From Termitomyces sp. T153 (lineage: Eukaryota; Basidiomycota; Agaricomycetes; Agaricales; Lyophyllaceae), in assembly GCA_018296165.2 (NCBI GenBank), contig JACKQL020000009.1, positions 930,001 to 994,000 of the forward strand: 64,000 bases of DNA. Reading direction: 5' to 3'. Numbering within the stretch: position 1 is the stretch's first letter; each line of letters begins with the position of its first letter. Positions 45,351 through 56,330 of the stretch are shown piece after piece. The notes below the pieces were generated by a model. The model made no database searches and was not told the DNA's origin. It was given only the letters and a program-made list of their open reading frames with translations. The position numbers and the translations under genes are program-made.

Positions 45351-45483
45351 GGGACTTCTACTGTAGGCATCCCAATGCCCCAAAAACTATTCAAGGCATC
45401 TACCCCATTTCACCAGCTGACCAGGCAATTCATGACTTCTTCTATCCAGTGCATCAAGATGCCACATCCTAGAGGGGGGGTGA

Positions 45484-45850
45484 TGTCAGGGGATGTCCCA
45501 CTTGTTTCCCCTTATCCTTCTCCAGTTCTTGTCAGCTTTGCTCCACTATAGTTTCCCTTTATTCTCCTTCCTTTTCCCTATCTATTGGTCTTAGTTTCAG
45601 CCCTCAGGCTGCACTGGTTCTTTGTCAATAATTCAGACAAGTGTGGTCCCTTTGATACTGCCACCAGCTTATGTAACTGCTGACCAATTGCTGACACATC
45701 ACTTTGTCTTTTTTCTCTGTCATACTGTACAGTTGTTTCTTATGCTTCTGAAGCCTCTGAAGCATCACACCTGGCCTAAGGACTCCCCAGACTTGTTCTC
45801 TTTGGATTTCCCTTTGCCATGTGAGTAGTTATCTCAGTAGATACTGTACA
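45484..45850 (+). repeat. ChrA 3' LTR
   Basis: Starts TGTCAGGGGA and ends CTGTACA, same length as the 5' copy. The chromodomain tail and polypurine tract come directly before it. Confidence 0.85.
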
Positions 45851-47548
45851 GTAGCTGAAGGCAGGAATGTAAAGAGGGATCACAAAGCATGGATGAAGAA
45901 AGTACAGGTAAATGTTGTAAGGCAGATAAAGGCTGTACAGCTAACAAAGGTTGTAAGGTGGGCCTGAGAGGTATGCTGGAGTGGTTTGCAAACAGGTCAG
46001 GCAGATGTAAAGCTGCAGCAGAGGATACACAAAAGGTAACACTGGCTGAAAACCCAAAAACTGCAAGGAAGAACTTGGAGCAGGACTAGAGGTCAAAAGC
46101 TGCTGCTGCATAGCTGCTGGAGTGGCCTGGGAGATATCTGTGCTGTACCTCTGAAGGAGGTCTGCAAGTGCTGCCCACAAGATAGTAAGAGTATCCAAAG
46201 TAGCAGGAACATGTGCTAAGGCAGCTGCCAGGATGCAAAGGGGCAGAAGGCATGGCAAGGGAATGCAGGAAGGTATCTGCAGAGTCCACAGAAAGTTGTG
46301 GGGTTGGAGAGACAGCCAGATGTTTGAAGGCCCATTGCTTTGCAGCCTTCCTGGGAGACAATGGGCAGGAAGCTGGTGATGGAGGATACGTGGCCATGGG
46401 CAGAGATGAAGATACTCTTGGTGGGGGTGTAGCACATGGAGAACTATGAGCTGGGGAGAAGATGATGGTGGGGACTGACTGTGTTGGAGCCAGAAGTCCA
46501 GATGGACTCCATGGAGACACAGAGTTGGCTTGACCTGCAGAGAATGGAGGCACAGGCATAGCTCGGGCCATATCTGCTGAGGCCTCATCAGATTGCATCA
46601 TGTTATCAGAAGGGAGTGGGGCAGGTATGATGTGACCCTCAAAATGGTGTTTGCCTGGACCCTCAAATTGGGGATCCTCATAGTCTACCTTGAGATCCTC
46701 CATTGCTGAATCAGATACCTCTCCAGCCAAGCCCTCCATGTCATCCAGTTTGGGGATGTCAGCCATGGCCACACTCAGAGAAGAAGGGGTCTTTGGCAGG
46801 TGGCCCAGCAGAGATGGAGGCTGAAAACATGTACATGGGCAATGCGAGGTCAAAGACAATGCAGGTGGAGGACCAGAGTTAGATTTGGGGTGGGAGCCAG
46901 AGGCAGCCATGGGAGAGATACATGTAGTGGGAATGAGTGTCATGAGAGCATATGCTAGAAAGAAGATAAGGAGTGAAGTACATATCTCAAGAACATATGC
47001 TTTGCTTGTAACTACACATAGTTGAGAGAAGTTGAGAGAAGGTGCGGAATGATATACGTGTCGCAAGAATGTATGCTGTAACTATGCGTAGTTGATAGTA
47101 TGAGTTCAAGAGACACAGAACATGTGACTGCAACTGTTCATCCAGGAAATGCGTTCCACATTCATTCTGTGCCTCACTTTGTGGACTTTCAAATGCCCAT
47201 GATAAGCATGAACGTGCATACAGCCCATCACTGAATCAGCCCAGCCCTATTCACATGCTGCAACAATGCATAAAGTATGTGCAGCATACATATTCTACCA
47301 TACTTTAATTACATGTGGATCGGCAGATCACCCATCAGCCTGTGCTACATATGCAGGAGGTGCAGTCACAGTCGTGTCATGTTCTGTATGTGTGCTTGCG
47401 AGAAGACTATGTGTGCATGTGTACAGTATTCACTATATTCTCAGAAATTCTGCTCTTTGCCCCTACTTGTCAGGGTTAACCCATGCACAGCACCAGACCT
47501 CATTGCCTTATATATTTATGTATATCATGTACATTCTAAAGTTTAGTG
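45851..47548 (-). other. Unrecognised leftward ORFs, probably one frameshifted protein
   Basis: Minus frame 47066-46086 includes MADIPKLDDMEGLAGEVSDS, MEDLKVDYEDPQFEGPGKHH and a Pro/Ser-rich region. The overlapping frame 46588-45941 contains PATLDTLTILWAALADLLQR and looks like its continuation after a frameshift. I do not recognise a family; the acidic and Pro-rich composition resembles transposon ORF1 proteins. Upstream, 46975-47100 holds two diverged copies of a phrase like AAGAACATATGCTTTGCTTG. CpG reappears from about 46.4 kb, so the low-CpG block ends here. The stretch 47100-47548 shows nothing clear. Confidence 0.4.
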
Positions 47549-47553
47549 GGGGT

Positions 47554-47884
47554 TGTTGAGATAGGACTTGCATGGACCATCAGTATGTCATACTTACCTA
47601 TCCATTTCCTCATCAGGCAATCCCTCAGCCATCACCGAATGTGGTGGCGATCAGTATCCACCATCAAACCTTATTTATTTTACCAGATATTCATACAATA
47701 GGACATTGCTACCCTCAGTTGACCACATATAGTTGGAGTGACTGAGGGTGAGCAAATTTGACTTACATCTTATTTACTTTCGACTAAATATCTCCTGTAG
47801 ACTTCTGTATTTCTCTACAGGTAATAATAAACTCAGTCGACCACATATAGTTGGAGTGACTGAGGACTTCTGTATTTCTCTACA
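47554..47884 (+). repeat. Copia-2 5' LTR with intron and spliced duplicate
   Basis: Segment a (47714-47747), 53-nt intron-like stretch (GTGAGC at 47748, CGACTAAAT near 47781, CTGTAG at 47800), segment b (47801-47820), GTAATAATAAA, then a and b joined without the intron (47832-47865 and 47866-47885). AATAAA lies at 47826-47831. The first copy starts with the same hairpin stem as Copia-1. The second b ends one base past the LTR end, so its AG uses the first interior base. Confidence 0.88.
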
Positions 47885-47990
47885 GGTTATTGGCCCCGTC
47901 TGCACTCCCACTATGTTGAGCCATTGCTCTGAATAGTGACTCACTACAAAACCCACACACATCACACCCAGTTAGACACCTACAGTAGAA

Positions 47991-48101
47991 ATGACCTCTG
48001 CAAACTCATTTAACCCACCAAACTTCCCCAAAGACACACACTTCAATGGCACAAACTACTTAACCTTTAAAAGCCAAGTCTTGATTGCAGCGAGGGCATG
48101 A
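47991..48101 (+). pseudogene. Copia-2 gag, N-terminal stub
   Basis: Reads MTSANSFNPPNFPKDTHFNG, then TNYLTFKSQVLIAARA before a TGA. This is the usual start of a Copia gag (UBN2-type region). The remainder is missing where Gypsy-3 sequence begins at 48141. Confidence 0.7.
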
Positions 48102-48140
48102 TGTTGTGCTCCTATGCCACCTAGTGCTGTGCAGGAAACC

Positions 48141-48576
48141 TAAAGAGAGGACCTGACACTAGTCACTAGATAGAGTAGCTGGCAGTAGGAAGTTAATAGT
48201 TGAGGGTGAGTCAGTAACCATCCCAGAGAACTAGAGCAAAAGTTGTGATGTGGGGTGAAGTAGAAAGAAGGCGCTATTGCCAGCTGAGGTTGTCATAACA
48301 GTGGTGAGAAGAGTAGGGAAAGAGAAGATGGTAAAGGAAGGAGGGGAACTAGGGGACGAACGTGATCTAGTTACTAGCCAAAGTTGCTAGCATTGCTAAG
48401 TCAAATTAATGTAAATAGGCACCCACAGTTGGTACCAAACTAAGTCAAAGTCAAAGTCAAGGAGGCTCATTGCTAAGCCGGAGTCAAAGACAGAATAAGG
48501 GAAAGAAAGGCGAAGTGTAATCTCAAGCTGGTAGACTTAGAGAGAGAGCAGCTAGTTGACTTCAAAGGGGGTTCTC
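48141..48576. repeat. Left direct repeat of Gypsy-3 (candidate LTR)
   Basis: Begins TAAAGAGAGGACCTGACACT and ends AAGGGGGTTCTC. It matches 58366-58800 with a low level of transitions and one block of divergence about 12 bases before its end. Confidence 0.65.
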
Positions 48577-49373
48577 TTTTCTCTTCCCATGGGTATGTGT
48601 ATGTATGTAGTGTCTATGTACAATCAGTATTTATATGTTTTGAAGTATAGTATGTGAAAGTAAACAAATAAATACTACAAGCGATGGTGTCTGTCACTGT
48701 GCTTATGGTGCATACAAGGCGTTAGTCTGTAACTCAATGAAAAATCCTAGGCAAAGTCTTGGCGATGCTTAATTGCTAACAAAAACCAAAACAAGAAAAG
48801 AGTCTGATGTCAACACCTGAAGTGTAGATGCCGTTCAAGTATGTTGGTAAGCTTGGCAAACGAAATGATAGTAAAAAGGTATGCATCTGATAATTTGTCC
48901 ATATATGGTAGAAGAACATCGTCTTGTTCGCCAGGATCACTAGGGTTGCTAATAATCGTTGCTAGGGGGTCTAGGCCTTGATGATCTAGGCCCAAGCTCC
49001 AGACTCCACATGATATTTTTCATGCTTGATAAGTCTTGTGGTAACTAGGGTCTTGTGCTTTGGTCCAACCCTTGGGCTCAGTCCCATGTGCTGAGTGTTG
49101 TGACTTGTGTCAAATACAAAGTAGTCAGCTGCCGCTAAGTCTGCAATGCCAAAAGAATGCTGAAAATGGTGCTCAGCGATAACTGGGGCTCATCATCCTC
49201 CCCCATACTGAAATATTGACTGTCCTCAGTCAACCTCAAAGTCACATGCTTGATTGCCTGGTCCGTGCGCCAAAGAGATTCGAATAAAAACTGGCTGGCA
49301 GTATTGCTTGAACTTCATCATCCCCACTTTCTTCTTATCTACTATTCTCCCCTACCATCTCAATCTTATTGCT
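48577..49373 (+). promoter_or_regulatory. Leader/promoter region of the opposite-strand gene
   Basis: Contains TGTATGTATGTAG runs near 48597, an AATAAA at 48668, and, just upstream of the ATG at 49374, ATAAAAACTGG (about 49284) and a CT-rich leader, a common layout for fungal promoters. A minus frame 48995-48810 (61 codons, PGEQDDVLLPYMDKLSDAYL) is open but unrecognised. Confidence 0.4.
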
Positions 49374-51473
49374 ATGTCCGATCTGGCCTCTCAGTTCGAA
49401 AAGACTATGATGGCCCATGCCTTCCTGGAACGTGTCAACCGATTGCTTGCCATGGCTCGTGCTTCCCTGGCAAAGGATCCTCACTTGGTGGTCACCGCTA
49501 TCTTTCAGATGTGGCTGCAATGGTTCAAGACTGCGGGGAGTGGAGTTGAGTGGCCAGAGTTGGCGACTGTTGAGAAGGAGTGTCGCCAATTATACGAGCA
49601 GTACAAGGGGGAGGAATGGGTTCACCCATTTGATGTTCATTTTGTAAGTCTTTGCTTTTATTCTCTTAGTGACATTTCTAACTCGATTGCTAGGCACCAG
49701 TCGATCCCTCCTTGGAGTTCCTAATGGATGACCTTACTGCAGGAATGATGGTAAGTGCCCCGGCAGTCACTAGCGCTAGCAACACCGCTAAGGTATGTCA
49801 GCTTTTTGAAGAACTGTTGCCAAATGACCAGTTCTTCTTCCAGCACCTGGTAGGTGCATTAGTGGTGGCGAGGGGGGAGGGATGGAGTGAGGGTTGTGGG
49901 GACAATGAGGCGGCAAATTGTGGGGACATTCAAGAGGTGGGAGCGCTAGCAACACCGCTAAGGTATGTCAGCTTTTTGAAGAACTGTTGCCAAATGACCA
50001 GTTCTTCTTCCAGCACCTGGTAGGTGCATTAGTGGTGGCGAGGGGGGAGGGATGGAGTGAGGGTTGTGGGGACAATGAGGCGGCAAATTGTGGGGACATT
50101 CAAGAGGTGGGCCCCTCGACTCCCAAGGCTGCGGCTGGTGGCGTCACTAGGGGGTTGGCGATGTTGCCAAGACTGGCGACAACCCTGAGGAGCAAAGGGA
50201 AGGGAAAGGGAAAGGCATGGGAAGAGGAGGACAAGGATATTGAGGTGAGTCCCTTTTCTTCTTTTTCACTAACTCTTGACAATGATCGCTAACTTTTTCT
50301 TGCAGGATCAAATTGAAGAAACATTTACCGACAAGCACTTGGCAACACTCCTTCATTGGCGAAAGGCCTCGACAGTGGTGGACACTGGACTTGGAGCTGG
50401 GGTGAAGTTAGAGAAGGCCAAGGGGAAGGTAACGGTGTCGCTAGAGAAGCGACAAGAGTATAAGCGCATGCAAGGAGTGGTAAGCACTTAGCGATTGAAC
50501 AAATTTCTCTAGTGCAACAACTGCTGGGCCAATAATGACCCAGAGGGCTGCTGGTACCCCACTGGGGTCCAGCCCTGTTATCGCTATGACAGTACGAGGA
50601 AAAGCTGCTCGCACAGTGGACGGTCATCAAGGAGCACTGGCAGCAAGTTCGCTAAGAGAATAGTGACAAAGGCAGTGTCGGTAAGGAATGCAAGGGCTTT
50701 TGTGGAGCAACAGAGGGAGTTGGCAAGGTGAGGGGAGCACATTGAGGTCAAGCATTTGAGCTTGCTCCTACCGACATTGCAGGAGGGAGCTGTGGTTGGA
50801 GGTGGTGGAGGCACTAAGGTGAAGAGCAGAGAGGTGGTGGAGACCTTGGCACAGAAACAAGCAGCAAGTCCCACATCGGTCGCTAGCAAGGAGAGAGAGG
50901 GGGATGTGGAGATGAGAGAGACTACTCCCTTAGCGATGGTCACTGAGGCAGAGCGGGAGGCAAGCGACATGGAGGTTGAAGGTGAGGAGGAACTCAAGGC
51001 TGTCCCAGCTGCAGCTGAGGAGGACAAGGAGGAGGAGAGGGCTGAGGAAGCCAAAGTCCGGCGAAGAGTAAGTCCTTCTCTTTTGCTAGCTTCTTGATCG
51101 CTAACTGCTTTGCTAGGGGACCTGGAGTGACACACCTTTGCACCAGGTTGGCAACAATGAGCTGGAATGGCTGGGCAAGGACCTTGGTTGGCTGACGCTG
51201 CTAACGTCAGCGGCATCGCTAGTGGATTTCGACAAGAGGGTGGCAGGAGTGGAACGGCAGTTCCAGAGGGAGCTGGAGGCAGCCAGGGAGGAGTTGTTAG
51301 TAGTGCGGGCTTGTTACACTGTCACTAAGCAAACATTGGCAACACTGGTGGGATATCAGCACGACTGTCAGGCCTTCTTGGCCTGGCAAGAGGAGAACAA
51401 CATCAGAGAGGGAGATTGGGAGGAGGCAGAGGCAATGGAGGTGCCTGATGACAATGCTGACCTCGACGCTTAG
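49374..51473 (+). pseudogene. Opposite-strand spliced Cys-rich gene of Gypsy-3
   Basis: Exons read 49374-49643 (MSDLASQFEKTMMAHAFLER, IFQMWLQWFKTAG), 49694-50244, 50306-50479 (FTDKHLATLLHWRKASTVVD), 50513-51067 and 51117-51473, with introns of 50, 61, 33 (unusually short) and 49 nt; all joins keep frame. The fourth exon starts CNNCWANNDPEGCWYPTG, then PCYRYDSTRKSC, a Cys cluster like the Gypsy-1 remnant at 13590. An acidic region and a helical tail (ERQFQRELEAAREELLVVRA) follow. Damage: a 170-bp duplication that shifts frame, and TGA at about 50729. The gene lies antisense between integrase and the left repeat. Function unknown; binding of nucleic acid or metal is a guess. Confidence 0.68.
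49772..50111 (+). repeat. Exact 170-bp tandem duplication
   Basis: 49772-49941 and 49942-50111 appear identical. The unit starts AGCGCTAGCAACACCGCTAA and ends CAAGAGGTGGG. 170 is not a multiple of three, so the reading frame shifts. Identity suggests a recent event. Confidence 0.92.
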
Positions 51474-51526
51474 CGCCAGTCACCTCCTGTAAATTTTTAG
51501 TTTTTTTATAGTATGGACATAGACTA

Positions 51527-51557
51527 GCCCCTTTAAGGGGCCCCCAAAAAAAAAAAA
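51527..51557 (+). terminator. Palindrome plus A-run 3' of the opposite-strand gene
   Basis: A perfect 15-base palindromic hairpin, GCCCCTTTAAGGGGC (51527-51541), is followed by CCCC and 12 A (51546-51557), about 50 bp after the stop codon. It may take part in 3' end formation or be a fossil of a polyadenylated copy. Terminator-like hairpins are not usual for eukaryotic genes, so the call is tentative. Confidence 0.3.
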
Positions 51558-51929
51558 TGTATAGTATATTTTAGCAAAGACTGAGAAACAGATGGAACAG
51601 AAAAAAAGAGAGCGAAATCACTTGGGGGTACTAGCAACTGTTGCCTAATGCTAGCAATGTCTGACAGCAAATGCTCAGTAAATCATCATGGTGAAGCACC
51701 TCTGGAGACGTGCCAAGCACTAGCGACAGAAGGGCCAAGTGCAGCATTGAAACAAGGAAGGAATGTCAAGTAATGAGTTGTATTCATGATAGTTTCCTGG
51801 ATAATAAGGGGGGGTTGGCACAATAAGAAATGAAGCAGAGTCAAGATAAGTCGCTAAGGCTTAGCAAAAAAGATAGTTTTCTTCTTCATTGGTGATGTCG
51901 CCAGTATCATTGTCATCAACGAGTTCAGT

Positions 51930-53600
51930 CTGCTCCAGTTCTCTGAGTCAAGAGGTGTCGATGTCGAAAGTGTTACTAGGCACTGTTATGTGTTCTCTAG
52001 CGAAATAGGGGACTAGGCAAAAGGCAGCAATGGGGCAATGTAATACAGAGCCATCTAATTCACAAACAATGTAAGCGCCTCCACAGTTGCGAGAGATTAC
52101 CACTAGTGGGCCTAGGTAACGAGGTTTCATCTTCTTATTATGCATTACCTTGATTCTAGTATTCCTCATGAGTACAAGGTCGCCTGTTTTGAAATTGTAA
52201 TCGCAGATCGTAGCAGCGTGTTCTGTCTTGAAGCAAATGGCTGCTAAGCAATGAGCACTAAGAACTTGGCTGTAAAGGCAATCTAGATTTTCTTGGCGAT
52301 ACTGAAGGTCAATTGCTCAACAGGCTATGAGGTCAGTTGTCGACAATAGTGAGTTTGGCGGTGGTTGCAAATATGTCACTTCTACTATGTCAGCAGGCAG
52401 GAGAGGGTGGGTACCGGTTGTCGCGAAATAAGGGGAGCAACCCATTTGCTTGTGCACTGTAACACGTTCTGACCAAAAGACTGAGTAAGTAGCGGTACTC
52501 CACCTAGACTGATCACCATCAACCGCTTTGAAGAGGGCTTGGCGAACATTGAAATGAGGCCACTTGACTATTCCATTAGTGCACTTATTGTAACCAGAGA
52601 TCTGGATATGGTGCAAGTTATACTTCTTCACCAAGTAGGTAACTGCCTTTAGGATTGGGAGTCCATTGTCAGTAACTATTTTGCTAAGTGCTCCCCAATG
52701 ACAAATGACATCCTCATACAGCCACTTAGCAATGGCTTTGGTGTTCTCTCTGGCAAGCATATGAAACTCAGGGTAATGAGTCAGCAAACAATGTCCTTGA
52801 ATGATGTATTTGAACTTATTGGAGGGTGGCATGAACATGGTGTCAATGTATATCTTGCTGAACAAGGGCGCTGGCATAGTGACAGTTGGCAGAATGAGAA
52901 CCTTGGTCATCTGATGTATCTGGCAGGGATGGCATGTCTGAAGGTACCACACAATATCAGTGCTAACTTGAGGCCACCAAAATCGTTCTAGGAGGGCTGA
53001 GCGAGTAGCAAAAAGACCTCTATGTCCCAAGTTGTCATGCATAGCCTTCAGGACTTGTAAGCAACTCGCAGTGGGAACAAACAGCTTGTGAGCGCCATCT
53101 CACTTTCTTCGCCAAAGTTTGCCTCCCATGACAAAGAACATCGAGGTGTAGTGAACAAAAGCGGTGTAATCTTTGTCGCTAAGACCTTTGGGTCTGACAA
53201 GATTGTGAAGCCATTTCTCTACTAAAGTTACATGAGCATCACTAGTGATAGCTTTGGCACTGCAGGGTACGTCACTATAAGTAGTGGTGCCATCATCTCG
53301 GAGAGGTAGTATATCATTGCTGGTCACTACTTGGGGGAGAGTGTTGGTACCGCTGGCGAAACTTGCTAAAGGATGCAAATAATCGTACTTGACCAAGGGA
53401 GGTAGACGACAGGAGGCCATGGAAACTTGGCAAAGTAGCAGCAGTGGTAACTGGACTTAATGGACGAACCCATGCAAGCGATCAATCCAATCCTCGTAGA
53501 CAGAGTTGTCACTATCATTGACTGGAGGGTCGCCAGGCTGTGGCGGGCATTGCAAGAGACCATCAGGACCATGGAAAGTTCCTTTAACGTGAACCAGCTC
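51930..53600 (-). pseudogene. Gypsy-3 RNase H tail and integrase
   Basis: After the inserted LTR, RYIKGMLQNPNIQPSA resumes RNase H. The integrase zinc domain (DNLGHRGLFATRSALLERFW, TCHPCQ), core (KIYIDTMFMPPSNKFKYIIQ with first Asp, ALSKIVTDNGLPILKA with second Asp) and C-terminal part (KPRYLGPLVVISRNCGGAYI) follow. The catalytic Glu motif reads NGIVKWPHFNVRQAL where relatives have VERPHF, so Glu is Lys. Stops occur at 52314-52316, between 53042 and 53100, and near 53420. Confidence 0.86.
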
Positions 53601-53679
53601 ATAGTGAAACATCAAAATCACCATGATCCAGCAGAAGGCTGGATGTTGGGGTTCTGAAGCATACCCTTAATGTAGTGAG

Positions 53680-54864
53680 TGTCAGGTTCCGCTGACCCTG
53701 GGGGCTCAGCTGCACTGGGCGAGTCCTTACTAGGCGGGCGTGATCCCCTTGCACTGGCAACCAGACACTTGAAAGCATTCTGGGTACTGATGGCTTGTGT
53801 GGGTAGTTGGTGGGAGGTGATCCGGACAGGTCCAGGGAGGTCCGGAGAAGTTGGATTGCGAGGAAACGGGATGGGCTTGGTGAGGTTCAGACAGAAGACC
53901 ATATGGGAGATTTGCGGACATGAAGGAGTAGGTGGCTATGCAATCAATGGGAGCGGAGCCGGGGTTTGATGGAAGATCAATTGGAGTTGATGGAGTCTGG
54001 GACCAAGCAAAGAGCAGGGTTTGGGTCTGGTGAAAGAGTGTTGGGGTTTGTAATCATAATCACGGAGTTCATGAGGTCGTTAAGGTTGAGGAAGACTTGG
54101 GCACAGCGGCTGGACGGAGTCACCGAGACAGCGTCAGACGAAATGAAATGGAGTCAATATGGAACAAGAGTAGATTTGAGTGGAGATACAAAATGATGAC
54201 AGGAATGATAATGAAATGGAGACAAGACAAGACCAGGAGACTGAAATAAGACTGGGAGACTGAGATAAGACCAGGAGACTGAGATAAAGGAGAACAAAAC
54301 ATGAAACACAAGAAGGAACCAATCAGACCATAGGTAACATTAAGCAATAGGTAGGTAATATCAAGACTAGAGTACAAAGAGCTACTCAATGTCTTATATA
54401 CTGACTACTGGAGAACTTTGGAGTACATCGGCTGTGGCGGCGGGGCTTGGCAGAGCTCGACAGAGTGGGTGGGTGTCAGTTGCAATTGAGGGTCGGGCCG
54501 TGCTGATATGTTGATGGGATCATTTGGGAATGCGGGTAGCCCCGAGGTTGTCATGATACTCTGGAATGGGTCGGAGGAACCAGGGTGTTGAGTTGATGAT
54601 GGGTGACAAAGATTGGGAACAGCGGGGGTGGTTCTCAGGGTTTGGGAGATCCAGGGTAAGTGTCAGTGGCTGCGGGGAAGGCATCGAAGTTGGCCTGAGG
54701 GCCATTGGAGTTAGCCCAGAAGGCATCAGAGTTAGCCGAGGTTGCATTGGGGCTAACCAAAATAGGCACAGGGCATGGGTGGAAGTTCAGTGGAGTGTTG
54801 GGGTTTTTGGGGAATCAGGAGGTTGCTGGATGATGTGTGGGGATCCAGGGGACAGGTCATGACA
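53680..54864 (-). repeat. Gypsy-1 LTR inserted in Gypsy-3 RNase H
   Basis: 1185 bp, leftward. Flanks GTGAG (53675-53679) and GCAAG (54865-54869) differ by two transitions and fit a decayed 5-bp duplication; either keeps the RNase H frame (VNA-x-YIKGML). CpG is partly lost, intermediate between the LTR at 40676 and the old copies. Three copies of the 20-bp repeat near 54227-54293. Confidence 0.85.
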
Positions 54865-56330
54865 GCAAGCATTGACTTCGACGATAAGGTTCCTAATGCC
54901 AATAAGGTACATCCATAAAGCTTGTAGCACTTGATAAAGACCATAGAGTTCCAACTTGGGCTGGCTGAATCAGGCTTCTCTGTTGTTTAGCATGATTGAC
55001 CCAAAGCGGTTGTAGCGGCATTCCTTGCAATTATCACTAGTGCATTGACAGAGGTAATATCCAACCACTATGTATGACATATCCACCGCTAAGATAACAG
55101 GGTCAGGCAATTCATAATCTATAGGAACTAGGGGCTTAGCATCTCGTAAAGCTTTCACAAGGTCCCATTGAGCATTTATTTGATTGGGGCCAAACTCAAA
55201 AGGGACGCCAACGCAAGTAAGTTTCATTAGGTTGTTGGCTCGATGGGCGAAGTTCTTGACAAACATCCTTAGTACTCCAACAGTACCTAGGAAGGCCCGA
55301 ACTTCCAATAGCGACTTGCAAGGGCCCCATTGCTTGATTAGCGCTAGGCGACTTTCGTCAGGAATTCAACCACTAGGTGTGCAGACGTGGCCTAGAATCT
55401 TGAATGTAGGGGCACAGAGCACAAGCTTGTGACCTGAGAAGGTTCCACCACAGTATTTCATTTGCTGGAGAATCCTGTTGAGAAGTTCAAAGAACTCCCA
55501 TAGTGCTAGGCGAATGTTTGAGTTAGCAGGATGTTTAGCAGGTTTACCGTTAACAACCTTCCAGTCCTTGGGTCCTTTAGTGCCAACGTCATCGATAAAG
55601 CTGAGCATGTTATGGGGGATCTCTGGCTGCAAAATAAAGGTAATGTTGTCATGAAATATAGGCACAGAGTTGGTCCATCTCATTGGCAAGGTCACTAAGC
55701 GAAGGGTGCCAAATGGAGTCTGGAACATTGTTAAGTCATGTGATGCTGGGTCGATAAGTTGCTCATCGTAGCCAACATAGAGGTCGAGAGTGGTGCCACA
55801 GATGCATCCAGCGAAAGATTCTGCAATGTGATCTGGAAAAGGTGGTACTCCAGAATGGTGGATGGTGACACGGTTTAGCGGCTCGAGACTGTGCACAATC
55901 CTGAGCTTACCATTTTTCTTGAGAACACAAAACCATCACGAGTAGTAAGTGGAGTTTGAAGGTTCATAGATGCCAGTGCTAATTTTGTCATGAATAATCT
56001 CACATATTTCCTTTTCTAGCCCTGAGGGTATGGGGTGATTGTGCTGGACCCATGGTATGTGCGGAATTGTCAGTATGCATACTGGCGGGAAGAAGTCAGG
56101 GCACAAAGCTTCCTTGTTCGGAATCTTCCCAAGCAAAAGCTTTTTCCTGTTTGGCAACCATGTTGACTAATACATTGATTTCATTGCTAGTGAGGAACCC
56201 TGTGTCGTGGTCCTTAACCAGTTTCGCTCGTCGCTCGCTAGTGAATTGCTTTGTCAGGACAAAAGGTGGCAGATTCAGGTTAAGTGGAGGGATTGTCGCT
56301 AGTGGATTGCCAATAATCTGGCGCTCGATT
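54865..56330 (-). pseudogene. Gypsy-3 reverse transcriptase and RNase H
   Basis: Reads FVLTKQFTSERRAKLVKDHD and KEKAFAWE-like lead-in, IPHIPWVQHNHPIPSGLEKE, RVTIHHSGVPPFPDHIAESF, IDPASHDLTMFQTPFGTLRL, LPMRWTNSVPIFHDNITFIL, catalytic FIDDVGTKGP, then MEVRAFLGTVGVLRMFVKNF, PVILAVDMSYIVVGYYLCQC (RNase H Asp) and FGSIMLNNREA. Frameshifts and stops at 55366, 55930 and 56330 separate the blocks. The sub-type with this protease/RT is very common in Agaricomycete genomes. Confidence 0.86.

Larger units (their letters stand above)
38371..45850 (+). mobile_element. ChrA, chromodomain Gypsy retrotransposon
   Basis: Two 367-bp LTRs (38371-38737, 45484-45850) enclose gag and a pol with protease, RT, RNase H, integrase, GPY/F module and C-terminal chromodomain. 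A polypurine tract (TAGAGGGGGGG) lies just before the 3' LTR. No matching target duplication is seen (ATTGG on the left, GTAGC on the right). It is broken by at least a dozen stops and by a solo LTR at 40676. The body is nearly CpG-free while the inserted LTR is not. Confidence 0.92.

Noticed and set aside
38363..45857. Target duplication for ChrA
   Set aside because: Several boundary choices were tried (ATTGG/GTAGC, CTGAT/GCTGA); none gives a matching 5-bp pair.
50728..50782. An extra intron (GTGAGG..TTGCAG) in the opposite-strand gene
   Set aside because: Joining there leads out of the acidic frame to an early stop, whereas reading through a single TGA keeps the long continuous frame to 51067; a CGA to TGA change is the simpler explanation.
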